Assembly: GCA_050084985.1 (NCBI GenBank) | Contig: JBITNC010000001.1 | Location: forward strand, 124,868,001-124,932,000 | From: Nageia nagi | Lineage: Eukaryota; Pinophyta | Direction of reading: 5' to 3' | DNA: 64,000 bases | Made by a program: the position numbers and the translations under genes | The notes under the pieces: generated by a model | Seen by the model: the letters and a program-made list of their open reading frames with translations, nothing else | Told to the model about the DNA's origin: nothing | Database searches by the model: none | Part shown: positions 12,076-23,144 of the stretch, piece after piece | Position numbering within the stretch: the stretch's first letter is position 1 | How the letters are laid out: the number at the start of each line of letters is the position of its first letter

Positions 12076-12279
12076 GGGACATCTTTAGACATTGCATTGA
12101 TAGGACTCTCTTCATTTACCCTTTTTTACTATTTCTTAATTTCAAAGCTTTTTGTAAAAGATCTAATTGACCTAGATCTTTAATGCATCAAACATGGTCA
12201 TCCTAGAAGGAGTTTTCTTTAATTCTTCCTTAATATTATACAAAGCATATGGGATGAACGTACTTGGTTCTAGCTTGTT

Positions 12280-13790
12280 GATGTGTTCTAAAATGTTGAG
12301 CAACTTTTCTTTATGATAATTTGTAATGAAAAGATATCTTAATATACTAGGTCTCTTCTTTCTTTAGGACTATTTTCTAGTTACAATGAGGTTTGTTTCA
12401 ACCAGGGCATTAGTACCCATATTTTATGGAATAGTACCTAAATTTAATGGAACTTAATTTTTTGGTTCTGAGGTTGAGCTTAGAGAGCCTTAGCTTTCTT
12501 AGATTCAAGTTGTACTTGAGTGGATGCTCGATATTATTGAGTTACTTGGGATTGCTTTTGAACTATTGAAGAAGTTGCTCTAGTTTGAACATAATTTGCT
12601 TGCTCTCAGCATATCTCAGAAGCCAAAAGTTCACCATTATGAGATTAGCAACAGGATCTGATGCAAGGTTCCACCATTTAGGTAGAATGTAAGCCCAAGT
12701 ACTAAATGTTGATACATTGCACATGAATTTGGAAAATGAGGAGCTGAACATGGTGGACACCATTTCGTAATGCTCAAAGAACACTATCTATAAAACTATT
12801 CATAACAACATTTTAATTATTTTGAAAGGATTTATCTATCATAGTTAGTTGACCTTGGGTTGGAATCTTGGTTGATACTGAATATCATATTTTTATAATT
12901 AAAACCATGATTTTCTTTTCTTATAGAGTGAGCTTAGGTTAGATTCCTAATAATTCCCTTCCAACTACTTTATTCTTTTCTCTTCTTGAAATTTAGGTTC
13001 AGCACTAGTACTTATAAATGCAAGAGTGAGTAATGCTAGTAACTAGTTTTAACAATAGGTTTGGGAGGAGGTGGTAAGGCTAGAACTCTAAGATGACCTA
13101 TTTATGGAGCCTATTTAGAAGGCAAATTCAAAAATAAAGGCATGTTGTTCTAGGTTGCATTTTACCAAAGGACACTAGGGTTGTTCTATGGCTTTTGCTA
13201 TTTGGTAAACATGTGGAAATGTATCTTCTGACATAACAATGAGCATATTGAGTTTAGGAAGGAAGGCCTCCTATAATACATCAGAGCTTATGCATTTGTT
13301 ATTCTAATCCTTATTGGTATAGATTTTCATGTTCTTTCAAATTGATATTGAAATCATCAATAGATTCATAAGGATGCCTTTTGATACATGCTATAGGGCT
13401 AAGGAATGTGATATCATCACCATTTATAGCAAATATTTTAATTAAACCCTTACATAACTCTTCCTATGAATTTATAGATTTAATGGTAAGAGTTTGAACC
13501 ATTTGGTTGCTTTTCCCTCAAAAGAGTGTGATAGTAATCTATTCATCATGATTTCATTATTAATATCAAATATTGAAGCCAATAAAGATACATCTATATA
13601 ATGTTCATATGGTGTCTTTTCAAAGCCATCATATTTGGGCAAGACTTTGAAAGTTGCTTGAGGTATAAGAGGGGATTTAGCAACAACAACCTAAAGGATG
13701 AATATTATTCTAGGTAGGAAAATCTATTGGTTGAGCCATACTTGGAGAATGGGTAGGATACAAAGGATTTTTGGGATTGATTCAAATAAA
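12280..13790 (-). pseudogene. Gypsy-A gag
   Basis: On the minus strand near 13650-13480 the sequence reads FKVLPKYDGFEKTPYEHY, then MNRLLSHSFEGKATKWFKLLP, followed in other frames by a segment like ESIDDFNINLKEH. This is the Retrotrans_gag core (helices around a conserved W-F/Y). Downstream, near 12784-12563, a 73-codon open stretch (KWWNLASDP..) belongs to the gag-protease linker or its shadow. Frames are broken repeatedly. Gag would form the capsid. Confidence 0.68.
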
Positions 13791-14120
13791 CTAATAATGG
13801 GATTACCTTTATAGGGACCAAAGGAGATAAAACCTAAAAATCTTTCACCTAGTCCTCCTATGAAGAACTAACAGTTCTTGAAATTAGTTGCCTAAGGGAA
13901 TTTTTGGTACTAGCTTCTAGTTAGTTTACATTCTCAAGATGCTAGGTTTCAAAAATTAATGGTTGATGGTAGAGTCACCAATAAGGTTAAAAGAACATTA
14001 TAATCTTGAAGGATTTAATTGATAGCCCACTAGATGAGGCTATTAGGCCTAACTACACTTGCTAAATATGGAATTTAGCTTATTTATCCCATCAAGCATG
14101 CCAAAAATAGAAATAGCTAC

Positions 14121-15926
14121 TATTGATTGGTATATTATAACCTCAAAGTGTTTAGTTTGGTCATGTTCTCCACTGCTTGCAATGTAGGTTCCTTGAAAGA
14201 GCAGAAGGTGCTATGGATGCGCTTGTGTTGGTTTTTGCACAATCTCTAGTTTTTAGGTCAGTTCCTATCTATATTTAAGTTTAAAGTAATTGAAAAGAAA
14301 TAAAAAAGATAAGTAAATATATATACAAGTAAATAAAAAAATATTTAAAATAAGAAATATAAAACTCAAGCATTGCAACATGGTAACAATCCATGGCCAA
14401 GATCGAGAATAGTAAGCTATCTCACACTAAGGTCTCGAATCACAATACACAACCATAATTTGAAGAAAACATTTCACACATAAAATCCACAAAAGTAATA
14501 AAAACCATTTTTTTGCAAGAGGAAAAAGTATTATCTGCTTGTATTTATCATATGTGAATATATCTTACAGATTAGGGCAAATTTGCTAGAATGTTCGAAC
14601 CCTTTTGATCTCTAAAAGTTAGCTATTTATACATCCTTTCCCCCTTCTTGGGTGGTTGTGTTATTAATATTCATAATTGCTCACATTGAATGAAGCAATT
14701 AAAAAACACTATTTACAATAAATACTACAATTATGTTAGATTACATAGTGAATAAGTACCAATAGCATGACTATCTAGGAATTTGCAATTCCCAAATAGT
14801 CATATCCATAGAGCTACAATCCTCTCACATGTCATTGTTGCTTTCCCTTCTTGGCCCTATAGTTGATTGAAGATGGCACTATAGCTATCTGAATAATTAT
14901 TTGTCTACAAATTAATGGATATGATTTGGTACCATGCTTTTTTGGTTGCTATCTACTTCTCTACAACCTTTATGATCTCTATGTATTTGTCAGCAATTAG
15001 AGTAATGGTGGTTGGTAAACATTATGTCAACTTGGTTTGAGAAGAAACTACCACTATTATATGGAAATGAGTTGGTGTTGACACATTAACATGGCTTCAG
15101 GGGTCAAACATTTAAGATAAAGTGGACTCGAGTGTTCTTTCTTATGCATTACTTTTACCTTTGCGTGATGGGTTCTATTTTCTTCATCCAGGCTTTGTTA
15201 ATGATCTAGTTCTTCCAAGAGCCATTGATTTTAGTCAAAAACTATGATGTCATCACTTAGAATTAGTGGGCTCTATTTATGTCTTCATAAATCTTCATCC
15301 ACCACTATTTGTTCTAGGACCTGCTAATTTCAATCAAAAATTATGACATCATCACTCAGAATCGATGGGCTCTATTTAATGTCTTCATAAATCTTCACCC
15401 ACCATTGCTTGTTCTAGGACCTGCTAATTTTATTCAAAAGCTATGATGTCATCACTTAGAATCGACAGGCTCTATTAGATGTATTGGATCTAAATTTATA
15501 CAACTTTTAGACACTTTTATTAATAATTTTTGAACACTCTAAGGGAATGAATATAACTTCCAGACACTTGTATTTACAATTCCTAGGCACACTAAGAGAA
15601 AGAAAATAACTCTTGAACACTCTTATTTACAATTCTTGGGTACTCTAAGAGAAAGAAAATAACTCTTGAACACTCTTCTTTATAATTTTTGGGCACTCTA
15701 AGAGAAAGAAAATAACTCTTAAACACTTGTATTTATAATTCCTAGGCACTTTAAGAGAAAAAAATAACTTCCAAACACTCTTATTTACAATTCCTAAACA
15801 CTCTAAGAGAAAGAAAATACTTCCTGAACATTCTTAAGAGAAATAAATGAGAATAGAAGAAATTGATAAGAATAAAAGAATAATTTTGTATTACCCCGAT
15901 TCAAAGTGTAATTCTAAAATAATACA
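14121..15926 (-). repeat. Gypsy-A 5' LTR (right copy)
   Basis: It is the direct-repeat partner of 1994-3804, with the same 100-bp (15245-15445) and 53-bp (15499-15840) internal arrays and the same order of landmarks. It is followed by the CTTAC duplication. As the element is on the minus strand, this copy would drive transcription towards lower coordinates. The sequence just inside it (minus: GTAGCTATTTCTATTTTTGG) is not a primer site I recognise. Confidence 0.88.
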
Positions 15927-15931
15927 CTTAC

Positions 15932-17360
15932 ATAGAGTGTAGATCTTTTTTTTCATTTAATTCTTGCATAGGTAGCTCATGATGACTACTTATTTAATTT
16001 TTTAAAAGGGGAGTGCCCTTTTTTTTAAATTAATAATGATAGGGGGAATTTTGTTTAAACATATTAGAATGGATGCATACTTGGAAAAAAAAATTTACCA
16101 TGCAAATTTTTTTTTCTTAGTTAAATTTCTAAGGTAAAACTACTATGCTATCTTTAAGAGATAAAGTTTTAACTAAAAGAGAGGGGAATTCATACACTTA
16201 CAAAACCTTTTACTTAATTTTTTAGATATTGCATTTATTATCTATCTATTTTTCTATATGCAAAATAATAGGATGATGCATGCTCATTTTTTTTAAATAC
16301 ATGCTAATTTTTTATACAAAGTGATAGATAGACTTATGATGCATGGTTAATTTTTTTTAAGTAAATGATGCATGATTAATGTTCCATCTTAATGATACAT
16401 GCTTATTACTTAAACCTTTAAGCTATGGATTGATGCATGCTAAGAATTTTCTTATGCAAAGCTAATTTACTTATACAAATTATGCAAATGAGACATGTTT
16501 ATCCTTTCTTATGCAAAGTCAACTTGTGCAAACTATGGACCTATGTAAATATGTCCTTTAGGGGTTAGTAAATAAAACCCATTGGACTCTTAAGGTTCCA
16601 AGTTATGAATAGATTATGTTTAATCTTATGCACTTTACTTCATGTTTAGCACTTTTTGATTTATTTTCTTATTCAAACAAAAAAGCAAACATTGATTTGA
16701 GCAACCCCTTAAAATGAACACATCTGCACATACATTCTATAACATGACTTGTTTTACGAGCCATAAGGTGAGGATAAGCAGATTGAAGCCTTTAAGTCTG
16801 ATGATCCAAATGGTAAAAAATATGTACTTCTCAATTACCCCTAAGTCCTCTATTGGTCTAGACATAACTCCAATAGGTGGATAAGCATGTGTGTATTGAT
16901 ACCACATGTTCTCACATCCATTCAAGGATTATCCTAATAACCTAGAAGGATAACTTGAAACCTAATCAAGATTAATAATTTGATCAATCCAATAAATTTC
17001 ATAACCTTGGAAAATAGTAGGTACTTCTTCTTATGAGAAAGTATAATATTGACCAAGATAAACTAGATGAGGATTAGTAGTACTTAGACTCCTCTTCTAT
17101 GGGTGTCTAGGTGAAGGTCTAATTTTATATAAGAAAATAAACCTCAACAATGTCACTCTACATCTATGATTCTTGAGATGAGAAATGTATTTGGATACAT
17201 GGATTATTATTTGACTTTTAAAATATTTGCACTTATAAATCAAATCAAACATGTATCTAGTTTTAAATTTAATATGTATTATTTACTTAATTATAACTTA
17301 ACATATAATGTTGTTTATTGAACCATATGCTTATTACTTTTTCACATCCTTATGTAGCAA
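15932..17360 (+). other. Copia-1 leader, second part (non-coding, ATGCATG-rich)
   Basis: The leader continues right of gypsy-A. It holds purine/T tracts (TTTTAAAAGGGGAGTGCCC near 15996), and from 16260 to 16500 repeated GATGCATG / TTAATTTTTTTTA units. Similar ATGCATG-rich, A/T-tract sequence is in the copia-2 leader (52800-53110). Just before gag, a pyrimidine-rich stretch ends TTATGTAG at 17350-17357, a good-looking 3' splice site three bases before the gag ATG. No gene is visible. Confidence 0.5.
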
Positions 17361-18250
17361 ATGGGAGATTCCTTTTTACATAAACAATTCTTGATGGTTC
17401 TAACTTTGGTATTTTGAAACCTCAAATGTGAGCTAAATTACAAGCAAGGAAGCTTTGGCAAATAGTAAATGAGAACCTTGTACCTTCTACATATGAGAAG
17501 ACACTCGAGGCTTACAACATAAAAAATGAGTTGGCAACCTCCATGATCTTTTGTGTAGTTTTAGATGATGTGCTCCTAATGATTTTCTCTTCAACCTTGG
17601 TAAAGGAAGTTTGGGATAAGCTTAAGCAAATCTACCTTGGTTCAAATTTTTTAAGAAGGTTTACCATTCTCCAAAAGTTGCTTCAATCTTGTCAAGGGGA
17701 AGATGAAAATGTTGCCATTTGCTTGAACAAAATCATTGACTTAAGGACCTAACTTCTTACTTGCAGGTGCAATTGGATCAATAATGAGTTCATGGTCTTC
17801 ATCATTCTTCAAAGTTTGGAAACTTTGTAATAGTTATGGAAATAAGGCTTGATGATGAAAAAGAAGTCTTCTCTCTTGAGAACCTTTCTAGGAACCTTTT
17901 GCAGCATGAGAAGACCCTTAATAATAAGGTGTTGATTTTTTCTCCTAAGGATAATAACATTACTTTTGGAGCAACCAAAACTCCTTTCAAGAAGAAGTTC
18001 AACCATCAAAAGAAATCTTATCTTTTTTTCTCCAAAAGTTTTGAGAAAAGATGCAATGGCAACAATAATAATAGAAATAATGGAAACAATAGCAACAACA
18101 GGAATAACAACAATAATAGGAACAATGGTAACAAAAACCACTTCAAGCAAAGAGATGGCAAATACAAAGCAAACAATCCATATCTTAAGAAAAAGTTTGG
18201 TAATTGTAACTATTGTGGCATCTTAAGTCACAAAGAAGCTGATTGATACA
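17361..18250 (+). pseudogene. Copia-1 gag
   Basis: The ATG at 17361 starts MGDSF, and one frameshift later the family motif resumes (ILDGSNFG, then a W-to-stop change). An open stretch at 17531-17752 gives MIFCVVLDDV..KEVWDKLKQIYLGSN, matching the UBN2/gag helices. A second frame (17836-18246) carries KEVFSLENLSRNLLQHEKTL, then an Asn-rich linker of about 40 residues encoded by AAC/AAT runs. It ends in a zinc knuckle CNYCGILSHKEAD whose last Cys codon is now TGA. At least two frameshifts and several stops make it non-functional. It is the capsid/nucleocapsid protein of copia-1. Confidence 0.82.
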
Positions 18251-18822
18251 AAAAGAAAAGAGAGGAAAAGAATAAAGATAATAGAAATGTAAAGAACTTT
18301 AAAACAAAGAACAATATTCAAGCTGATTTTGCTATGATGCTCTACTCCATGTCTCGCTCTTTTTCATCTAATTGGATTGTTGATTCTACTTGTAGTAATT
18401 ATCTATGCTTTGAAAAAGAAAAGTTTGAGAACTTTCATAAGTATAGGAAAGATGCAGTTGTGATAGGTGATAACTCTACCCTTAAAGTCTAAGGAAGTGG
18501 GAGTGTGTTGATTCATAGGAAGGTTCTTGACAATGTGCTTTATGTTCTTAAGATTAGAATGAACATTCTCTCTATAATCCAAGTTGCTAGAAAAGTGTAC
18601 TCCTTTGAGTTTGACTCTCAATCCTAGTGCATTAAGAAAGGACTTATCATATTGGTTAAAGGATCAGTGAAAGATGATCTCTACATTGTAGAATAAGTTC
18701 CATCAAAGATGTGTCTTACTACAAGTGTGTGTTCTAGAGGCAATCATTAGCACCCACATTTAGGACACCTTAACCATAAGAGTATTCAAGTCATGAAATA
18801 TCAAAAATGTATGGAAGGTTTA
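18251..18822 (+). pseudogene. Copia-1 protease and start of GAG-pre-integrase
   Basis: Around 18361-18420 the frame gives NWIVDSTCSNYLCFE, the copia protease active-site region (normally D-S-G-C/A; here S-T-C). VVIGDNSTLKV and VLYVLKIRMNILSI follow, matching the family. From about 18740 HPHLGHLNHKSIQ is the GAG-pre-integrase motif. Gypsy-B cuts in at 18823, and the continuation (LPSISLS..CEKC) resumes after 25178. Stops occur within. The protease would mature the polyprotein. Confidence 0.8.
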
Positions 18823-19020
18823 TGATCTAAAATTTGGATCCCTTCAACATTCAGTAATCTCCATTTTAGTGTGTTCATTATGATCATCTTATCTTTATCT
18901 TTTTTATGCTTCTTTCGGATCATGAATTCGAGTTCGTATGTGGAAGATATGGTATTATTTCAGTTTGTGTATTTTGAAAAAATAAAAAAAGATTAAAAAA
19001 AAATTCAAATATATTGGCAG

Positions 19021-19320
19021 CCATTGGAGAGGGGACCCACCGGACCACGTCGGAGGAGGCGTGCGTGGAAGGTTGACTGCCTGCATGGAGGTCAAGTGCC
19101 ACATGTAGAACTACCCATGCCCCGTCCACCTACCAACCAAGCTAAGCTACCAAACAAACCATGTGGATGCCAACCAAGCCCAGACCACCTGTGTGTAGAC
19201 CACATTTGAATGCCCACATGAACGAGACCACCAACTAGACCATAAGACCATCTGCCCATGCCAGCCAAACTGCCATGCCACTGCCTGACCACCTACCACA
19301 TGTTGCCACCATAGTGCACC
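19021..19320. other. GC-rich block within gypsy-B LTR U3
   Basis: About 300 bp rich in CCAACC, ACCACC and CATG words, with the only notable cluster of CpG in the window (ACGTCGGAGGAGGCGTGCG). It lies about 280 bp upstream of the TATA box. The matching block of the 3' LTR (24215-24530) has lost several CpGs and carries a short direct duplication of GCATGCATGGAAGGTTGAC (24247-24285). It is probably an upstream regulatory part of the LTR. Open frames across it on both strands are by-products of base composition. Confidence 0.6.
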
Positions 19321-19601
19321 CACCTAATGTTAAGTTTTTCAATGTATTTTCTAGTGTTTTCAAAGGTTTATAGTGATTTTTGATTCACTTAAGGTCCTAT
19401 TATTAGGCTAAGTAATTCTATCAGCCTAAAATAGTTCAGAGAGCATATTATTTTGATTTTAGAGCTCATTTTGAGGAGATTTTTACAACCATTTGAGCCC
19501 AAATTTGATAAGAATATCAAGGAGGTTAATGTGTATTTGAAAATAGGTTTTGTATGGAATTTTCTAGTTGTAATACTCTCCAATTTTAGGCCCCAAAATT
19601 G

Positions 19602-19609
19602 TATAAAAG
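19602..19609 (+). promoter_or_regulatory. TATA box of gypsy-B 5' LTR
   Basis: TATAAAAG followed by GGGAGC, about 355 bp before the LTR end. The same site is at 24810-24817 in the 3' LTR. Confidence 0.65.
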
Positions 19610-19968
19610 GGGAGCAAATTGGATGTGAAAAAAAGGAAGATTTCAGGAAGGTTGTTCTCAGTTCTTGTTGTGATTTTCAGAGTTATGAGTGTGTTGTGAA
19701 TGTGAGAGGAGGTTTTGAAGGACCATGGAGGCCTTGTAAAGTGATTCCACCCATTAATAGTAGAGAGCTTTTGAGCTGGATGTAGCCCACATTGGGTGAA
19801 CTAGGATAAATTTTGCTTGTCTCTTTCTATGGTGAATGCTTTTCTCTTCTCTGTGTTTACAAATTTGTTCCTGATTTTCCTTTACAAGCACTTAATTATT
19901 TTAAGTTTGAATTGATTCTAAGAAAAGGTTAAATTGAAATTTTAATCTTTTAGTTTATGGATCAAGTT

Positions 19969-19980
19969 TGGTATTAGAGC
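19969..19980 (+). other. Gypsy-B primer binding site (initiator tRNA-Met)
   Basis: TGGTATTAGAGC, four bases after the LTR end, differs from the standard TGGTATCAGAGC only by one C-to-T transition. Confidence 0.85.
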
Positions 19981-20009
19981 AGTTGAAATCATTAGGATAA
20001 CCTATATTT

Positions 20010-21596
20010 TTGAGATTGTTGTTGGTGTTTGGAAAGTGTTCTTATATGTATACCAGGTCACAAAGCAAGAAAGGAGAAGGAGAATTTGTGGAGGAGGATC
20101 CAGAAATTGATTCTAGAGTTTGGCTAAAGAAGCAAAGAGAGCTTGGAGCCATGGCCAATGAAGGAGGATCTAATGTGGAAAAGCAAATTGCTGATCTCTC
20201 CATAATGTTTCAGAAGATGTCTCTATAATTCCAACACTTTCAAGAACAACAATACAAGAAAAAGGAAGGTGAAACTAGGGAATGTAATAAAATTGAAAAT
20301 GATGTTACAAATAGTGTTTTTCAAAGTTCTCCTTTGAAATTGGAAGTTAAATTTGATTTGCCTACTTTTATTGGAGAAGTGAATGCTGAGAAGTTAGAGC
20401 ATTGGATTAAAAAAATTGAGGTATATTATAGAATTCAAAGAATTGTAAAAGATGAGGATAAAATCCAATTAGCAACTCTTAAAATGAGTGGTAATGCTCT
20501 TGTTTGGTGGGAAAGTTATTTGCAAAGTAAGAATGAATCAATTCAAGCTTGTATTACTTCTTGGACCCATTTTGTACAATTGCTTAGAAATCAATTTTAT
20601 CCTTTGTGTTATCGACAAAAGGCAGTCATGGAATGGCAAACTTTCCATCAAGGCAAAGGGAAAAGTGTGCAAGAGTACACTACGGAATTCCAAGGAAAAG
20701 CTGCAATGCTAGGTATTCCTCTTGATTCCCAAGATACTATTCTTAAGTATATTGGTGGTTTGCATAATTATTTAAGGCATACAATATTGATGTTTGATCC
20801 AAATGATTTGGATAAAGTTTGTGTACAAGCCACTCACTTAGAAGAAAGGGGAAAATTCATTAAGGATGGGAAAAAGAAAAATACTTCCAATAACAATATT
20901 AATAATGATTCTGAAAAGAACAAAGGAAAGGAGAAAAAGAAAACTATGTATACTACACAAAAAGAGAAGTCTAAAGATGTATGTACATATTGTCAAAAAG
21001 AAGGTCATTTAGAGGCTAAATGTTGGAAATTGCATCCTGAATTACACCCTAAACCTAAAGGTCAAAAGAAACAAACAAATATTGTTACTAAGAAAATTGA
21101 AGATGGTTCAGATGTAGATGATAAAATGGCATGTAGAGTTTTGCATAATACACCTAATGAAGATGAGGAAAAGAAGAAAATTAAACTTTTTCACATCAAG
21201 GTGCAAGCTAAGAAGACTAGGATTGATACATTGTTTGATTCTGGATCTCAAGCTAACTTAATTGCAGAAAAGTATGTCAAATCACTTACACTCACTACTC
21301 AACCTCATCCAAACCCATATCCATTAGGATGGGTTAATAAAAATTCAAATTTAAAGGTAACACAACAATGCAAGTTGCAATTTGGGATTAATAGGGAGTA
21401 CATTGATGAAGTTTTACTTGATGTTGTTCCTTTGGATATTTATGGGATTATGCTTGGTCATCCTTATCTATGGGAAAGAGATGCTTTATTTTATAGAAAG
21501 GAAAACAAATATAGACTCATTAAATATGGAATTGAATACATGGTTAGTGCTCATCAAAATAAGAAAAAGGATATTTCTTTGATTACTACAGGATAA
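20010..21596 (+). pseudogene. Gypsy-B gag and aspartic protease
   Basis: This is a single frame with one internal stop (TAA at 20226, most simply from CAA). The likely start is an ATG near 20046 (MYTRSQSKKGEGEF). The gag core LPTFIGEVNAEKLEHWIKKIE..ALVWWESYL lies at about 20340-20540. Next come a Lys-rich segment and a zinc knuckle CTYCQKEGHLEAKC (20980-21025; C-x2-C-x4-H-x4-C intact). The protease active site DSGSQANLIA is near 21238, with a YGIMLGHPYLW motif near 21440. The open stretch 20334-21596 is 420 codons. The stop at 21594 also looks like CAA to TAA. The frame continues into RT, so gag-pol was one polyprotein. Confidence 0.9.
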
Positions 21597-22620
21597 GCAA
21601 AGAAACTAATCAATACAGGATAAATGTTTGTACTTGCAATGGTGAAATCTCAAGATGAAGTAGAAATCATAAAGGCACTTGAGGATTGTGAACCATAATA
21701 CAAAGAAGAAGTAAAAGAGGTAATTTCTGAATTTGAAGATTTATTTCAAGTACCTAAAGAACTTCCACCAAAAAGAGATATACAACATGAGATTCAATTA
21801 CATCTTGATGTTGCACTTCCTAATATTGGCTTATATAGAAATTCTATTTTGGAAATTGAAGAAATTAAGAAAGAAGTCAAGGAATTGTTAGATCAAGGAG
21901 TTATTAGACCTAGCACATCACCATGTGGATCTCCTATTTTTATAATTCCAAAGAAAGATGGAACTTGGCGTATGTGTGTTGATTATAGGGCACTAAATAA
22001 GATCATGATTAAAAATTGATATCTTTTGCCACGTATTGATGATTTAATGGATCAATTACAAAAAGCTAGGCTTTTCACAAAATTGGATCTAAGAAGTGGT
22101 TATCATTAAGTACGAGTTAATGAAGAGGATGTGTGGAAAATTGCTTTTAAAACTAGGCAAGGATTGTTTGAATGGTTGGTTTTACCATTTGGATTATGCA
22201 ATGCTCCTGCTACTTTCATGTGTGTAATGAATGAGGTTTTAAGGCCTTTCATTGATGATTTTGTTATTGTGTATCTTGATGATATTCTCATTTACAGTGA
22301 TAATTGGAAAAATCATGTGGTACATATTCGTAAAGTGTTTGAAGTTTTAAGGGAAGCAAAACTCTATTTGAAGATGTCTAAGTGTGAGTTTGTCAGGAAA
22401 AGTTTAACCTATCTTGGCCACATTGTAGGTGAAGGTCAATTGAGGATAGATCATGCAAAAATTGAGGCTGTGTTGAAATGGCCTACTCCCACTAATGTTA
22501 CAAAGACTAGGAGTTTTCTTGGGGTAGTACAGTATTTACGCAAGTTTATTGCTAACTTTTCTTACATGGCTTCTCCACTTCATGCTATTATAGGAAAGAG
22601 TCATGGATTTTAGTGGGGAG
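21597..22620 (+). pseudogene. Gypsy-B reverse transcriptase
   Basis: The frame continues from protease. Landmarks are [54 protein letters not shown], and the catalytic YLDD in VYLDDILIYS (about 22270). After these come YLGHIVGEG and FLGVVQYLRKFI in the connection. Stops at 21621, 21696, 22017, 22107 and 22611 are each explained by one C-to-T change (CAA, CAG or CGA). The longest open part is 22131-22613. All core motifs are otherwise intact, so decay is recent compared with gypsy-A. Confidence 0.93.
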
Positions 22621-23144
22621 GGAAAGAACAACATGCTTTTGAATTGCTTAAAAAGAAAATTAGTAATGCTCCAGTACTTGCTTTGCCTAATCTTTAGAAA
22701 ACTTTTGAAATTGAAACTGATGCAAGTGACTATGCTATGGGTGCAGTTTTATTGCAGGAAAAACATCCTATTTGCTATCACTCAGAAATGTTTACCAATG
22801 CGGTAAGAAACTATCCCACATATGACAAAGAGTTGTATGCATTAGTTCAAAGTGTTAAGAAATGGAAGCACTATTTGGTAGGTAAAGAGATAATAATTCA
22901 TACAAACCATCAACCCTTGCAATATCTTCAGTCACAATCTAAGTTGCAACAATCTAGGCACTTTCATTGGATGGGATTTTTGCAACAATTTCATTTGGTG
23001 ATTAAGTACAAGAAGGGTACTCAAAATAAAATTATTGATATGTTGTATAGGCCTCCAATAGTTGCTAGTGTTGTGATTCTACAAAATAGTTCTTTAATGC
23101 ATGACGGGTATAAAGAACAATATGTGGTTGATCCTGATTTCTAA
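22621..23144 (+). pseudogene. Gypsy-B RNase H
   Basis: ETDASDYAMGAVLLQ (catalytic Asp) starts near 22710. NYPTYDKELYALVQSVKKW (Glu) and IIHTNHQPLQYL (normally T-D-H; here T-N-H, a lost catalytic Asp by G-to-A) follow. Then HFHWMGFLQQFHLVIKYKKG leads to the linker. Stops lie at 22695 (TAG from CAG) and 23142 (TAA from CAA). It would degrade the RNA strand during cDNA synthesis. Confidence 0.9.

Larger units (their letters stand above)
1994..15926 (-). mobile_element. Gypsy-A: Tat-like Ty3/gypsy LTR retrotransposon, 13.9 kb
   Basis: Long direct repeats (1994-3804 and 14121-15926) bound a minus-strand internal region. CTTAC flanks both sides (1989-1993, 15927-15931), a clean 5-bp target duplication. 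Reading the minus strand, the order is gag, protease, an RNase H-like domain, reverse transcriptase, RNase H, integrase, then about 4.2 kb of extra sequence before the 3' LTR. There is no chromodomain. Two RNase H domains, a long element and an extra 3' region suggest the Tat group. All frames are broken by stops and frameshifts. The exact LTR termini (TATTG../..ATACA on the plus strand) are unusual and may be off by a few bases. I could not recognise a standard primer site. Confidence 0.85.
18823..19964 (+). repeat. Gypsy-B 5' LTR
   Basis: Starts TGATCTAAAATTTGGATCCC and ends TTTATGGATCA. It is closely similar to 24017-25173; by eye most differences are C/T or G/A transitions, including several CpG to TpG changes. 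It contains a GC-rich block at about 19021-19320 that stands out from the AT-rich window. Confidence 0.93.

Noticed and set aside
19024-19292. Open frames on both strands in the GC-rich LTR block.
   Set aside because: Both strands are open because the block is GC-rich, they lie in U3 of an LTR, and the second LTR copy does not keep the same proteins.
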